A stretch of DNA of 64,000 nucleotides from Amycolatopsis mongoliensis (lineage in GTDB: Bacteria; Actinomycetota; Actinomycetes; Mycobacteriales; Pseudonocardiaceae): the NCBI RefSeq assembly GCF_030285665.1, contig NZ_CP127295.1, positions 9,300,001 through 9,364,000 of the forward strand. The letters run 5' to 3'. Within the stretch, counting starts at the first letter, position 1, and every line of letters begins with the position of its first letter. The notes beneath the pieces were generated by a model. It worked only from the letters and a program-made list of their open reading frames with translations. It was not told where the DNA came from and ran no database searches. This document shows positions 53,780 to 61,665 of this stretch, piece after piece. A program made the translations under genes and the position numbers.

Positions 53780-53800
53780 CGTTGACCCGTTCTCTCCTGG

Positions 53801-54373
53801 TCAGGACGCAGACTCGGCGGTCGCGAGTCGGCGGTCGAGCTGTTCGGTCCAGGTGTCGATCGGCGCGAACTCGCCGTTGTTCTTCACGCTGGCGAAGGTC
53901 TCGTCGAGCAGCTCCTGGGTCGGTCGGGTGAGGTCGATCGGCTCGCGGAACGGCTGGGGCACGTACCACGGCGAGCTGGCGTAGACCTCGACGTTGTTGC
54001 CTTCGGGGTCGGGGAAGTAGATGCTCCAGGCATTGCCGTGGCTCACGGTGGCCGACGGCGTGACCCCGCACTCCGTCAGCCAGCCGGCGAACGCCTGCAG
54101 GTCGTGCAGCGAGGCGACCCGGAACGAAACCTGGTTGAGCCAGGTGCGCTCGGCGTCGGCGGGCAGACCGGCGGTCAGCACGAGCTGATGGTGCTCGCTG
54201 CTGTCGCCGGTCAGGAACACGATCGGGTCGCCTGCGCCGGAAACGCCTCGGTCGGTCTCCACCAACCGAAACACCTTCTTGTAGAACTCGGCCTGCCGGT
54301 CGAGGTCGCGGACGTAGAAACCGAGATGGGACAGGCGCGCACGCCCGGCGTGCTCGGCATCGTGGTCGGCCAT
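53801..54373 (-). CDS. VOC-family protein, extradiol-dioxygenase/glyoxalase type
   Basis: Protein of 190 aa. ARLSHLGFYVRDLDRQAEFY with the first metal His; SEHHQLVLTAGLPADAERTW and LNQVSFRVASLHDLQAF with a central His; and FPDPEGNNVEVYASSPWYVP with the metal Glu. The family uses Fe(II) or another divalent metal for ring cleavage of catechols or for isomerisation. The C-terminal helix (about 145-190) is an addition often seen in catechol dioxygenase-like members. It sits directly after the FAD hydroxylase gene, the usual order for making and cleaving a diol. Confidence 0.85.
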   Translation of the reverse strand: MADHDAEHAGRARLSHLGFYVRDLDRQAEFYKKVFRLVETDRGVSGAGDPIVFLTGDSSEHHQLVLTAGLPADAERTWLNQVSFRVASLHDLQAFAGWLTECGVTPSATVSHGNAWSIYFPDPEGNNVEVYASSPWYVPQPFREPIDLTRPTQELLDETFASVKNNGEFAPIDTWTEQLDRRLATAESAS

Positions 54374-54392
54374 TGTCGGCCCTCTCTTGTCG

Positions 54393-55955
54393 TTATCGGA
54401 TGGGGACGGAACTCAGCTGACTGGCGAGCTCATCGATCAGGCGGTGGATGCCGGGCCCGTCAGGAACGGTGCCGAACACGTAGCCGTCCGGCCGGACGAG
54501 GACGGCACCAGCTGCGGCGCCGGCGAACCACGCCGCGAGCGCCCCGGTCGGGTCGGCGATCTCGCCCGGACCGGACGGGTCGGCGACGACGCGCACGATC
54601 CGCCCGCCGAGAACGTCGGTGAACCACGCCGTCCGCGCACTGGGTGGCGCGTCACCGGCGACGAGCACCGCGAAGCCGCTTCCGAGCTGCTCGTCGAGCA
54701 GCACGTCGCGGCCGTCGGCGGTCTTGACCGTCGGCTGGATCATCAGCTGTCCACGCTCGGCGGTCTCGGCAGCGCTCAGCACACCGGCGGCCAGGCCTGG
54801 GATGACCGACCGGAACGACCGCACGTCGGTGCCTGCCGCCAAGCGTTCCCGCAGCCGCCGGTCGCGCTCGAGCGCTTCGTCCCGGTCGAGGATGCAGATG
54901 TAGCGCCCGTTCTCCACCGAGGCATCGATGATGGTTTTCACGTGTGGCCGGCGTTCCTCGGCGTAGCTGTCGAGCGCCGGCTCGAATCGCGTGTCGCGGA
55001 CCGCGAGCGCGAGCTTCCAGGCCAGATTGCTGACGTCCCGGATGCCGTGGCACATGCCCTGGCCGTAGAACGGCGGCGTCTGGTGGGCCGCGTCCCCGGC
55101 GAGGAACACCCGCCCAGACCGCCACGACTCGGCGATCAAACCGTGAAAGCGATAGACCGCGCTGCGGACGATCTCGACGCCGGTGGGATCGACCGACGGC
55201 TTGAGCAGGCGATCGATGCTGTCGCGCCGAGTCATCTCCTCGGCCGACTCGCCGTCGAGCAACATGAACTCCCACCGCCGGTTCCGGCCGGGCTGCGGAA
55301 TGTACGTGGCAGGCCGGCTGGGGTCGCACCACATCACCGAGTACTCGGGCAGGACCTCCGGGTGCGGCACCCGGACGTCGACGATGATCCAGCGCTCGTC
55401 GAAGCCGTAATCGTCCAGGCGAATGCCGAGCCGCTTGCGGATCGGGCTGCTCGCGCCGTCGCACGCGATGACGTAGCGGGCTCGCAGCGTCTCGGTCCGG
55501 CCGTCGACGTCGACGTCGACCTCCACGTCGCTGCCCGTATCGCGCACGTCGACTACCTCGGCCCCCGTCCGGCACGCCACGCCCGGGACAGCGGCGGCCT
55601 GGTCGCGCAGGACACGGTCCAGTTCTGGCTGCAGGAAGGTGTAGTGCGGGTACCACCCGAGCGGCCCTCGTTCGGCGCGCACGCGGAAGTCACGGATGGG
55701 CTCTCCGTCGACGCCGAGATGAACACCGCCGTCGTACGTGCGCACGACGGGGCCGACCTCGGTGGTCAGTCCGGCGCGCTGGAACAGCCGCATGATCTCG
55801 GCGTCGAAATGGGTCGCGCGGGGCAGCGGATAGACATCGGCCGATTTGTCGAGCGCGCACACCCGAAGGCCGGCGCGCGCGGCGAAAATCGCGGCTGCTG
55901 ACCCGACAGGGCCCATCCCGACGACGATCACGTCGTGAAGTTCGGGGTCGGACAA
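54393..55955 (-). CDS. FAD-dependent aromatic hydroxylase (MhpA-like)
   Basis: Flavoprotein monooxygenase of 520 aa, class A. TTG start at 55955 is preferred (AAAGGA six bases upstream); the frame is open further to 56003 but that would run into the operator. Motifs: VIVVGMGPVGSAAAIFAARA (GxGxxG), RATHFDAEIMRLFQRAGL, YVIACDGASSPIRKRLGI (DG motif), and GRVFLAGDAAHQTPPFYGQG (GD motif). The C-terminal thioredoxin-like domain (about 400-520) is of the 3-(3-hydroxyphenyl)propionate hydroxylase type. It would add OH to a phenolic ring before extradiol cleavage. First gene of the minus-strand operon. Confidence 0.9.
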   Translation of the reverse strand: MSDPELHDVIVVGMGPVGSAAAIFAARAGLRVCALDKSADVYPLPRATHFDAEIMRLFQRAGLTTEVGPVVRTYDGGVHLGVDGEPIRDFRVRAERGPLGWYPHYTFLQPELDRVLRDQAAAVPGVACRTGAEVVDVRDTGSDVEVDVDVDGRTETLRARYVIACDGASSPIRKRLGIRLDDYGFDERWIIVDVRVPHPEVLPEYSVMWCDPSRPATYIPQPGRNRRWEFMLLDGESAEEMTRRDSIDRLLKPSVDPTGVEIVRSAVYRFHGLIAESWRSGRVFLAGDAAHQTPPFYGQGMCHGIRDVSNLAWKLALAVRDTRFEPALDSYAEERRPHVKTIIDASVENGRYICILDRDEALERDRRLRERLAAGTDVRSFRSVIPGLAAGVLSAAETAERGQLMIQPTVKTADGRDVLLDEQLGSGFAVLVAGDAPPSARTAWFTDVLGGRIVRVVADPSGPGEIADPTGALAAWFAGAAAGAVLVRPDGYVFGTVPDGPGIHRLIDELASQLSSVPIR

Positions 55956-56004
55956 AGCGCTGTCCTTTCGTCGTCGGCGGGGTGGTGACCACTCTGCGCC
56001 CACG

Positions 56005-56036
56005 GGCCGACTATGTCAACATTGACATAGTCGGCC
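56005..56036. promoter_or_regulatory. Perfect 32-bp palindrome (PadR operator candidate)
   Basis: Fifteen-base arms (GGCCGACTATGTCAA and its exact complement) around CA. The core contains ATGT-N8-ACAT, the published PadR consensus. It lies 50 bp before the FAD hydroxylase start and 49 bp before the FAH-family start, midway between the two divergent operons. Confidence 0.8.
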
Positions 56037-56084
56037 ATGCGGCTTACGGTCGCTTCGCTGATCATCAATGGACTTGGAGCAGGC

Positions 56085-56957
56085 GTGAAGATCGCGAGCT
56101 ACTACCTGGATGGACACGAGCGCACCGGAATCGTCCGAGGCGATTCGGTGGTGGACGTCAGTGACCTGATGCCGGGCGCGCCCTCGTCGACGAGGCAGCT
56201 GTTGTGCCTGATGGACGAAACGCCCGGCCTGTCCGGCACTCTGGTGCGACGAGCCGAGGAATGCGCGGGCGTCGTGTTGTCCGACGTGCGGCTGTTGCCG
56301 GTGATCACTCGCCCGCACGCCGTCTGGTGTGCGGCGTTGACCTACCTGAGCCATGTCCGTGAGGGCGGCGACCGGCCGGCGCCGGACTACCCGCTGTTTT
56401 TCCTCCGCGTCGCCGACAGCCAGATGGGGCACGGCGCACCGATGATCGCTCCCGTTGTGTCGCAGCAGCTCGACTACGAGGGCGAGCTGGCGGTCGTGAT
56501 CGGGCGGCGCGGCAGGCACATCCGCGAGGCCGACGCGCTCGCGCACGTGGCCGGTTACAGCTGCTACAACGACGGGTCGGTGCGGGACTGGCAGCGCCAC
56601 ACGTCACAGATCACCGTCGGCAAGAACTTCGCGGCCACCGGAGGTTTCGGCCCCTGGCTCGTGACATCCGACGAGATCGGCGATCCCTACGACCGCGGCC
56701 TGCAGACCAGGCTCAACGGCGAGGTCGTCCAGTCGGCCAAGATCTCCGAGCTGTTGTTCAGCATCGAATACATGATCGCCTACCTCTCGACCGCATGTAC
56801 GCTCGAAGTCGGCGATGTGATCGTCACTGGCACCTGCGGCGGTGTCGGGGTGCGCCGGAACCCGCCCCTGTTCTTGCAGCCGGGTGACGTCGTCGAGGTC
56901 GAGATCGACGGCATCGGTACCTTGCTCAACCCGGTCGAAGCCGAGGCGGCCGCGTGA
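56085..56957 (+). CDS. Fumarylacetoacetate hydrolase (FAH) family protein
   Basis: Protein of 290 aa. GTG at 56085 behind GGAGCAGG. The FAH catalytic domain starts at about residue 85: HAVWCAALTYLSHVREGG, YPLFFLRVADSQMGHGAPM, QQLDYEGELAVVIGRRGRHI (metal Glu), YSCYNDGSVRDWQRHTSQIT (metal Asp), KNFAATGGFGPWLVT, and GDVIVTGTCGGVGVRRNPPL. Members hydrolyse 1,3-diketones, or act as hydratases or decarboxylases on meta-cleavage products. Position opposite the hydroxylase/dioxygenase operon fits processing of the ring-fission product. Overlaps the next gene by 4 bases. Confidence 0.92.
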   Translation: MKIASYYLDGHERTGIVRGDSVVDVSDLMPGAPSSTRQLLCLMDETPGLSGTLVRRAEECAGVVLSDVRLLPVITRPHAVWCAALTYLSHVREGGDRPAPDYPLFFLRVADSQMGHGAPMIAPVVSQQLDYEGELAVVIGRRGRHIREADALAHVAGYSCYNDGSVRDWQRHTSQITVGKNFAATGGFGPWLVTSDEIGDPYDRGLQTRLNGEVVQSAKISELLFSIEYMIAYLSTACTLEVGDVIVTGTCGGVGVRRNPPLFLQPGDVVEVEIDGIGTLLNPVEAEAAA

Positions 56958-57763
56958 GCGCCGTCGTCACGGTCGCGACCACGGGACCTATCGCGACCAC
57001 GCGGGACAACCCCGCGTTACCAGTCACTCCGGAGCAGATCGCTGCCGCGGTGGCCGACGCGTACGACGCAGGCGCGGCCGTCGCGCACATTCACCTGCGC
57101 GACGAGCAGGAGAGACCGACCGCCGACCTCGCGATCGCGCGCCGCGTCATGGAGTTGATCGCGGAACGGTGCCCGATCCTCGTCCAGCTGTCCACCGGCG
57201 TCGGCCTTTCAGTGCCGTTCGAGGACCGCGCCCGGCTCGCCGAACTGCGGCCGCGCATGGCCACGCTCAATCCCTGCTCGATGACGTTCGGGGCCGATCA
57301 GTTCCTCAACCCGCCGCGCGAGGTGAGGGCGCTCGCCGCGCGGATGCAGGATCTCGGCGTCAAGGCCGAACTCGAGATCTACGACAGCGGACACGTCGAC
57401 GAGTGCCTACGCCTGCACGACGAAGGCTTGCTCGCCGAACCCCTGCAGTTCAGCATCGTGCTCGGAGTGCGCGGAGGCATGGCCGCCACCGCCGAGAACC
57501 TCATGTCGACGGTGCGCCGGCTTCCCGCCGGTTCGGTCTGGCAGGTCATCGCGATCGGCCGCCACAACCTCGAACTGACCGCGGTCGGCCTCGCGCTCGG
57601 GGGCAATGCGCGAGCCGGGATGGAGGACGCGCTCTATCTGCGCAAGGGGGAGCTGGCGCCGTCGAACCGAGCACTCGTCGAGCGGACGGTCACCCTGGCC
57701 CGCGCCGTCGGCCGACCGATCGCCTCAGTCGACGAGACCGTCGCCATCCTCGGCCTGTCCTAA
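56954..57763 (+). CDS. BKACE-family (DUF849) beta-keto acid cleavage enzyme
   Basis: TIM-barrel zinc enzyme of 269 aa. GTG at 56954 overlaps the FAH stop (GTGA). Motifs: VTVATTGPIATTRDNPALPV, AAVAHIHLRDEQERPTADL (HxH metal pair), ILVQLSTGVG, MTFGADQFLN, AELEIYDSGHVDECLR, LGVRGGMAATAENL and a C-terminal SVDETVAIL. BKACE enzymes condense a beta-keto acid with acetyl-CoA and release acetoacetate and a new CoA ester. A TTA Leu codon at 57017-57019 (codon 22) is rare in this DNA. It would finish breakdown of the ring-fission product. Confidence 0.9.
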   Translation: MSAVVTVATTGPIATTRDNPALPVTPEQIAAAVADAYDAGAAVAHIHLRDEQERPTADLAIARRVMELIAERCPILVQLSTGVGLSVPFEDRARLAELRPRMATLNPCSMTFGADQFLNPPREVRALAARMQDLGVKAELEIYDSGHVDECLRLHDEGLLAEPLQFSIVLGVRGGMAATAENLMSTVRRLPAGSVWQVIAIGRHNLELTAVGLALGGNARAGMEDALYLRKGELAPSNRALVERTVTLARAVGRPIASVDETVAILGLS

Positions 57764-57799
57764 CGCTGCAGGCCGGCCTACTCAAGGAGTGAGAATTTC

Positions 57800-58267
57800 G
57801 TGAAGCCGTTCCGGCGCATCGTCACCGGTCACGACAAGAACGGACGGGCCGTGTTCGTCGAGGACGCGACCTGCCCGCACGCCCTGCCCGTGGCGGGCGA
57901 CGTGATCACACTGGAGCTGTGGCAGCACGCCGGCACGCCGGACAACAGCGGCGAGTACATCGACCCAGTGCCACCGACCGCATCCGTGCCACCGCCGCCG
58001 GGCGGATCGGTCTTGCGTATCGTCGAGTTCCCGGCGGACCCGGAGATCAAGCCGTATCTGCATCGGACCGCGTCATTGGACTACTGCGTCGTCCTGTCCG
58101 GCCAGGTCTTCGCAGTCCTCGACGATGACGAGCGGCTGATGACCGCGGGCGACGTCCTGGTCCAGCGGGGCACGAACCACAGCTGGGCCAACCGGTCCGA
58201 CGAGCCGGCGCTGGTGCTGTTCGTGTTGGTCGATGCCGCACCGCTACCCGGGTTGCCGCCCGGCTAG
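57800..58267 (+). CDS. Cupin-domain protein
   Basis: Protein of 155 aa. GTG at 57800 with AAGGAG upstream. One cupin barrel (about 65-148): LRIVEFPADPEIKPYLHRTA, SLDYCVVLSGQVFAVLDDDE, LMTAGDVLVQRGTNHSWANR, ALVLFVLVDA. The second cupin motif (G-D-x6-G-x2-H) is kept with His in NHSW; the first motif has HRTASLDYCVV, giving fewer metal ligands than a dioxygenase cupin. Its function is unknown: enzyme or sensor. Last gene of the plus-strand aromatic operon; 3' end overlaps the PadR gene by 24 bases. Confidence 0.85.
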   Translation: MKPFRRIVTGHDKNGRAVFVEDATCPHALPVAGDVITLELWQHAGTPDNSGEYIDPVPPTASVPPPPGGSVLRIVEFPADPEIKPYLHRTASLDYCVVLSGQVFAVLDDDERLMTAGDVLVQRGTNHSWANRSDEPALVLFVLVDAAPLPGLPPG

Positions 58268-58858
58268 CCGCTCGACGTTGTCTTGCTCGTACTCGTCCAG
58301 CCAGTCGAGCGCCGACTGCGCCCACGCCACCTCCAATTCGGCGCGCGCGATGTCACCGGAGTACGCGAGTTCGCGCAGCTTCAGCGTCAAGTCGGCACGC
58401 GACGGCGGGCCCTCGTCGATTCGCTTCTGGACGCGGGGGTGCGTGCCCTGTTGCATCGACGACAGGGTCTCCCTGAGCCGGTCGCGTCGTTGCCGGAAAT
58501 GCTCCAGATGCGCTTCGAGGTGCAGCCGGAGCGACGACGGCTGTTCGTCAGAGAAGATCAGCTGCAACCGTTCGCTGTCCCGGTTGGGCGGGTAGGACGG
58601 CGCCTGGCCGGCCCACTCTCGCAACTCGGCCAGGCCGGCTTCGGTGATCGAGTACTCGAACTTGTCGAAGTTCTCACCCGCCACGGCAGAATGCCGTCGG
58701 ATCAAGCCGCCTTCGGTCAACTTCTTCAGCTCAGGGTAAATCTGGCTGTGCCGAGCCGTCCAGAACCAGCCCAGCCCGGTGTCGAGCTGCCGTGCGAGAT
58801 CGTAGCCGGTTCCCGGACCGCTCGAAAGATAGCCGAGGATCGCGTATCGCAGAGACAC
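58244..58858 (-). CDS. PadR-family transcriptional regulator
   Basis: Protein of 204 aa. GTG at 58858 behind GGGGGAGG. The N-terminal winged helix (1-90) has SLRYAILGYLSSGPGTGYDL, ARQLDTGLGWFWTARHSQIY, PELKKLTEGGLIRRHS and FEYSITEAGLAELREWAG. The C-terminal helical arm (100-195) mediates dimerisation, typical of the VirR/PadR-s1 class. PadR proteins repress phenolic-acid genes until a phenolic acid binds. The perfect ATGT-N8-ACAT palindrome at 56005-56036 is the obvious target. No such site lies before its own gene. Confidence 0.93.
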   Translation of the reverse strand: MSLRYAILGYLSSGPGTGYDLARQLDTGLGWFWTARHSQIYPELKKLTEGGLIRRHSAVAGENFDKFEYSITEAGLAELREWAGQAPSYPPNRDSERLQLIFSDEQPSSLRLHLEAHLEHFRQRRDRLRETLSSMQQGTHPRVQKRIDEGPPSRADLTLKLRELAYSGDIARAELEVAWAQSALDWLDEYEQDNVERLAGRQPG

Positions 58859-59358
58859 CGCACCTCCCCCGGGACTTCCTCACGGTGGCACCAGCATACC
58901 GGGGCAGGTTTGGATCGAGCCAACCCGAGACGGGGTGGCGTATCTCGGACGGACTGCGCCGGGGCAGGCGACGAGATCACTGCGAGACGCGCCGCCGATG
59001 CGGTCGGGCTGGCCGTGGTCTCGGCGCGGTGCTGCTCGATCACGCGCAACAACGCCACCGGCCAGAGGGTGGGCGCCCACCGGCCGGATCTTCGACGACT
59101 GGTACATCGCGCGGAACAGCTCGTTGCGCAGGTCGTATCCGGAGATCGCCTGGCCGGCAAGGGGTCGGCGGGCACTCCGCCTGCGGCTCGCAGCGGCCGC
59201 CTGGCGAGGTGAACGAGTGGTCGCCGTGGCACGTTTCAGGGCACCGTGTCACGAACGTCGGCATGTCGGCGCTCGCGCTGCGCCTTTCGAAGACGACCGC
59301 GGAGTGTCGGCGCCCGTGTGGCCTCTGAGCGTCTCGGTAGTCGAACCAAGAGTGCGGC
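58859..59358. other. Stretch without a recognisable gene
   Basis: About 500 bases between PadR and the convergent TetR gene stop. Frames are open but without motifs. It must include the PadR promoter at its left end. Confidence 0.5.
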
Positions 59359-59988
59359 TCAGATGAACCAGTCGCCGGTCTGTTGCAGCTGCAGCAGCGG
59401 AACCGCGGGAGGAAGGGGACTGGCCCCAGCCGGAGAAAGGGCGTCCAGGACAAGCGTTGCGTAGCGCCGCCAGCCGTCGCTGTGCGGGGGCATGGTCCAC
59501 AGCACGCCGATGAGCATCACGACGACCCTGGGCATGTCTTCGGGAGCGAGATCGGCGCGGATGAGGCCGGCCTTCTGCGCCCGGCGGGTGAGCAGGTCCA
59601 GTGACTCGCGGAACGGGGCGGTGAGCTCCGCGGTGATGGCGCCTGCGTTCTTCGCGGCGGCCAGGGTGTTGTGCTGGCGGGCCACCTGGGACATCGTGGC
59701 CTCGATCAGCGTGATCAGGCCCCGCTTCGGGTCGTCATCGGCCAGCGCCCGCTCGATGGCGGGATTGAGGTGCTCGGCGCTGCTCTGTTCGAGGGCCGCG
59801 CGGACGAGTGCGCTCTTGTTGGGGAAATGACGGTAGAGGGTGGAAACGCCCACGCCGGCGTGGCGGGCGATGTCGTCGAGCTGGGCGTCCGGGCCGTGTT
59901 CGGCGTAGATCTCCCGGGCGGCTCGCAGGATCCGCTCGACGTTGCGCGCCGCGTCGGCGCGCAACCCTCGCGGCGCATCGGTGGTCAT
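59359..59988 (-). CDS. TetR-family transcriptional regulator
   Basis: Protein of 209 aa. ATG at 59988; the frame is open further right but that covers the operator region. HTH (about 10-60): RNVERILRAAREIYAEHGPD, AQLDDIARHAGVGVSTLYRH, FPNKSALVRAALE. Ligand domain: ITLIEATMSQVARQHNTLAA, RRAQKAGLIRADLAPEDMPR and VVVMLIGVLWTMPPHSDGWR. Divergent from the ferredoxin/P450 pair with two matching repeats between, so likely their repressor. Confidence 0.92.
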   Translation of the reverse strand: MTTDAPRGLRADAARNVERILRAAREIYAEHGPDAQLDDIARHAGVGVSTLYRHFPNKSALVRAALEQSSAEHLNPAIERALADDDPKRGLITLIEATMSQVARQHNTLAAAKNAGAITAELTAPFRESLDLLTRRAQKAGLIRADLAPEDMPRVVVMLIGVLWTMPPHSDGWRRYATLVLDALSPAGASPLPPAVPLLQLQQTGDWFI

Positions 59989-60005
59989 GGACCCACAGTA
60001 GCAGC

Positions 60006-60027
60006 AAGTGGAAGTTGACTCCCGGTT
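60006..60027. promoter_or_regulatory. TetR operator repeat 1
   Basis: AAGTGGAAGTTGACTCCCGG plus TT; 19 of 22 bases match repeat 2. It lies 18 bp from the TetR start. Confidence 0.5.
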
Positions 60028-60052
60028 AGGTGTACGGTTCTCGGTGACACAT

Positions 60053-60074
60053 AAGTGGGAGTTGGATCCCGGTT
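60053..60074. promoter_or_regulatory. TetR operator repeat 2
   Basis: AAGTGGGAGTTGGATCCCGG plus TT, 47 bp downstream of repeat 1. It contains the dyad GGGA-N6-TCCC. It lies 14 bp before the ferredoxin ATG, overlapping where polymerase would clear the promoter. Confidence 0.5.
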
Positions 60075-60087
60075 TTAGGAGAGTCCG

Positions 60088-60297
60088 ATGAAGGTGGAAG
60101 TCGACGTCGCCAAGTGCGTTGCCTCCGGGCAGTGCGTGCTGGTCGCGCCCGATGTCTTCGATCAGCGCGACGAGGACGGCATGGTGGTCCTGCTGGACGA
60201 GACGCCCGCACCAGGCCTGCACGACGCCGTCCGGGAATCGGCCATGGTCTGCCCGGCCACCGCCATCCGCACGGTGGGGCCCTCAACGGCCGTCTGA
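60088..60297 (+). CDS. [3Fe-4S]-type ferredoxin
   Basis: Protein of 69 aa. ATG at 60088 with TTAGGAGAG upstream. VDVAKCVASGQCVLVAPDVF (Cys10-x5-Cys16), DQRDEDGMVVLLDETP, SAMVCPATAIRTV. Electron donor for the P450 35 bases downstream. No reductase gene here, so it must borrow one, for example from the two reductases nearby. Clearly paralogous to the ferredoxin at 46007. Confidence 0.93.
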   Translation: MKVEVDVAKCVASGQCVLVAPDVFDQRDEDGMVVLLDETPAPGLHDAVRESAMVCPATAIRTVGPSTAV

Positions 60298-60331
60298 TCC
60301 CTGCACGCCACCCCAACTCGAGGAGTAGCCC

Positions 60332-61570
60332 ATGAGCACGACCACCACCACGACGACCCAGGCCGCGGACAACGCCGATCTTCCCGGTTTCCCCGGCACG
60401 CGATCCGCGCGTTGTCCCTTCGATCCGCCAGCCGAATACGCGGACTGGCGCGATGCGGAAGGTCTGCAGCGGGTGCTGTGGCACGGTAATCCGGTGTGGC
60501 TGGTGAGCCGGTTCGCCGACATCCGGGCCGCGCTGAGCGATCCGCGGATCAGCGCGGACCCCCGGAGCCCCGGATTTCCGGTTTCCCCGATGAACGCCGC
60601 GGGCGAGAACACGTCCTCGGCCTTCCCGCGGATGGACGACCCCGAGCACGCCCGGCTCCGCCGCATGCTCACCGGCGACTTCACGGTCAGGCGGGTGAAC
60701 CAGCTGCGCCCGCACATCCAGGAACTGGTGAACGGCTTCCTCGATGAGATGATCAGCAAGGGACAGCCGGCGGACCTGGTTACCGAGTACGCGCTGCCCA
60801 TCCCGTCCATGGTGATCTCACTGCTGCTCGGCGTGCCCTACGCCGATCACGAATTCTTCCAGCAGCACAGCGCGGTCCTGATCGGCCGGAACTCCACGGC
60901 CGAGGAGAAGTCGGCGGCCTCCATGGCGCTGTCCCGCTACCTGTTCGACCTGGTGGCGAGCAAGGAGCGCGAGCCGGCGGACGACATCATCAGCCGGCAG
61001 GTCCACGAGCGGGTCCTCACCGGCGAGATCAGCCGCCAGACCGCCGTGGTGAACGCCATGGGGCTGCTGATCGCCGGACACGAGACCACCGCCAACATGA
61101 TCGCCTTGGGCACGCTGACCCTGCTGGAGAACCCCGGCCAGCTCGGCCGCATCCGCGACACCGACAACCCCGCGCTGGTCGCCAACGCCGTCGAGGAACT
61201 GCTGCGCTACCTGACGATCCCCCAGGACGTGGTCGCGCGCGTCGCCACCGAGGACATCACCATCGGCGGACAACTCATCCGCGCCGGCGAAGGCCTGATG
61301 ATGAACCTGACCGCCGGCAACCGGGACGAGCGCTTCTTCGACCAGCCCGGCACCTTCGACATCGACGCCAGCACACGCGGACACCTGGCCTTCGGCTACG
61401 GCACCCACCAATGCCTCGGACAGTCACTCGCACGCGCGGAACTGCAGATCGCTCTCCCCGCACTGCTGCGCAGGCTGCCAGGGCTCCGGCTGGCGATCCC
61501 GATGGAACAGGTCAACTTCCGGCACGACATGACCGTCTACGGCGTCCACGAACTCCCGGTCGCCTGGTGA
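60332..61570 (+). CDS. Cytochrome P450, CYP105-like
   Basis: Class I P450 of 412 aa. ATG at 60332 with GAGGAG upstream. N-terminal poly-Thr run, then SARCPFDPPAEYADWRDAEG. I-helix NAMGLLIAGHETTANMIALG (AGxETT), ExxR in VEELLRYLTI, heme loop FGYGTHQCLGQSLARAELQI. This motif set (AGHETT, LLRYLTI, GxHQCLGQxLAR) is typical of CYP105 and relatives, broad-substrate actinomycete hydroxylases. TetR-controlled together with its ferredoxin. Confidence 0.93.
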   Translation: MSTTTTTTTQAADNADLPGFPGTRSARCPFDPPAEYADWRDAEGLQRVLWHGNPVWLVSRFADIRAALSDPRISADPRSPGFPVSPMNAAGENTSSAFPRMDDPEHARLRRMLTGDFTVRRVNQLRPHIQELVNGFLDEMISKGQPADLVTEYALPIPSMVISLLLGVPYADHEFFQQHSAVLIGRNSTAEEKSAASMALSRYLFDLVASKEREPADDIISRQVHERVLTGEISRQTAVVNAMGLLIAGHETTANMIALGTLTLLENPGQLGRIRDTDNPALVANAVEELLRYLTIPQDVVARVATEDITIGGQLIRAGEGLMMNLTAGNRDERFFDQPGTFDIDASTRGHLAFGYGTHQCLGQSLARAELQIALPALLRRLPGLRLAIPMEQVNFRHDMTVYGVHELPVAW

Positions 61571-61665
61571 CACCACGACCACAACCGGAGCGGAACGCGC
61601 CGCGAATGAATCGTCTCCAGTCAAATTTCGTGTAGGGCAACCCGCTCATATCAAGGGATACATTC

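Noticed and set aside
54387..55901. Plus-strand frame opposite the FAD hydroxylase
   Set aside because: The minus strand carries the GxGxxG, DG and GD flavin motifs; the opposite frame carries none.
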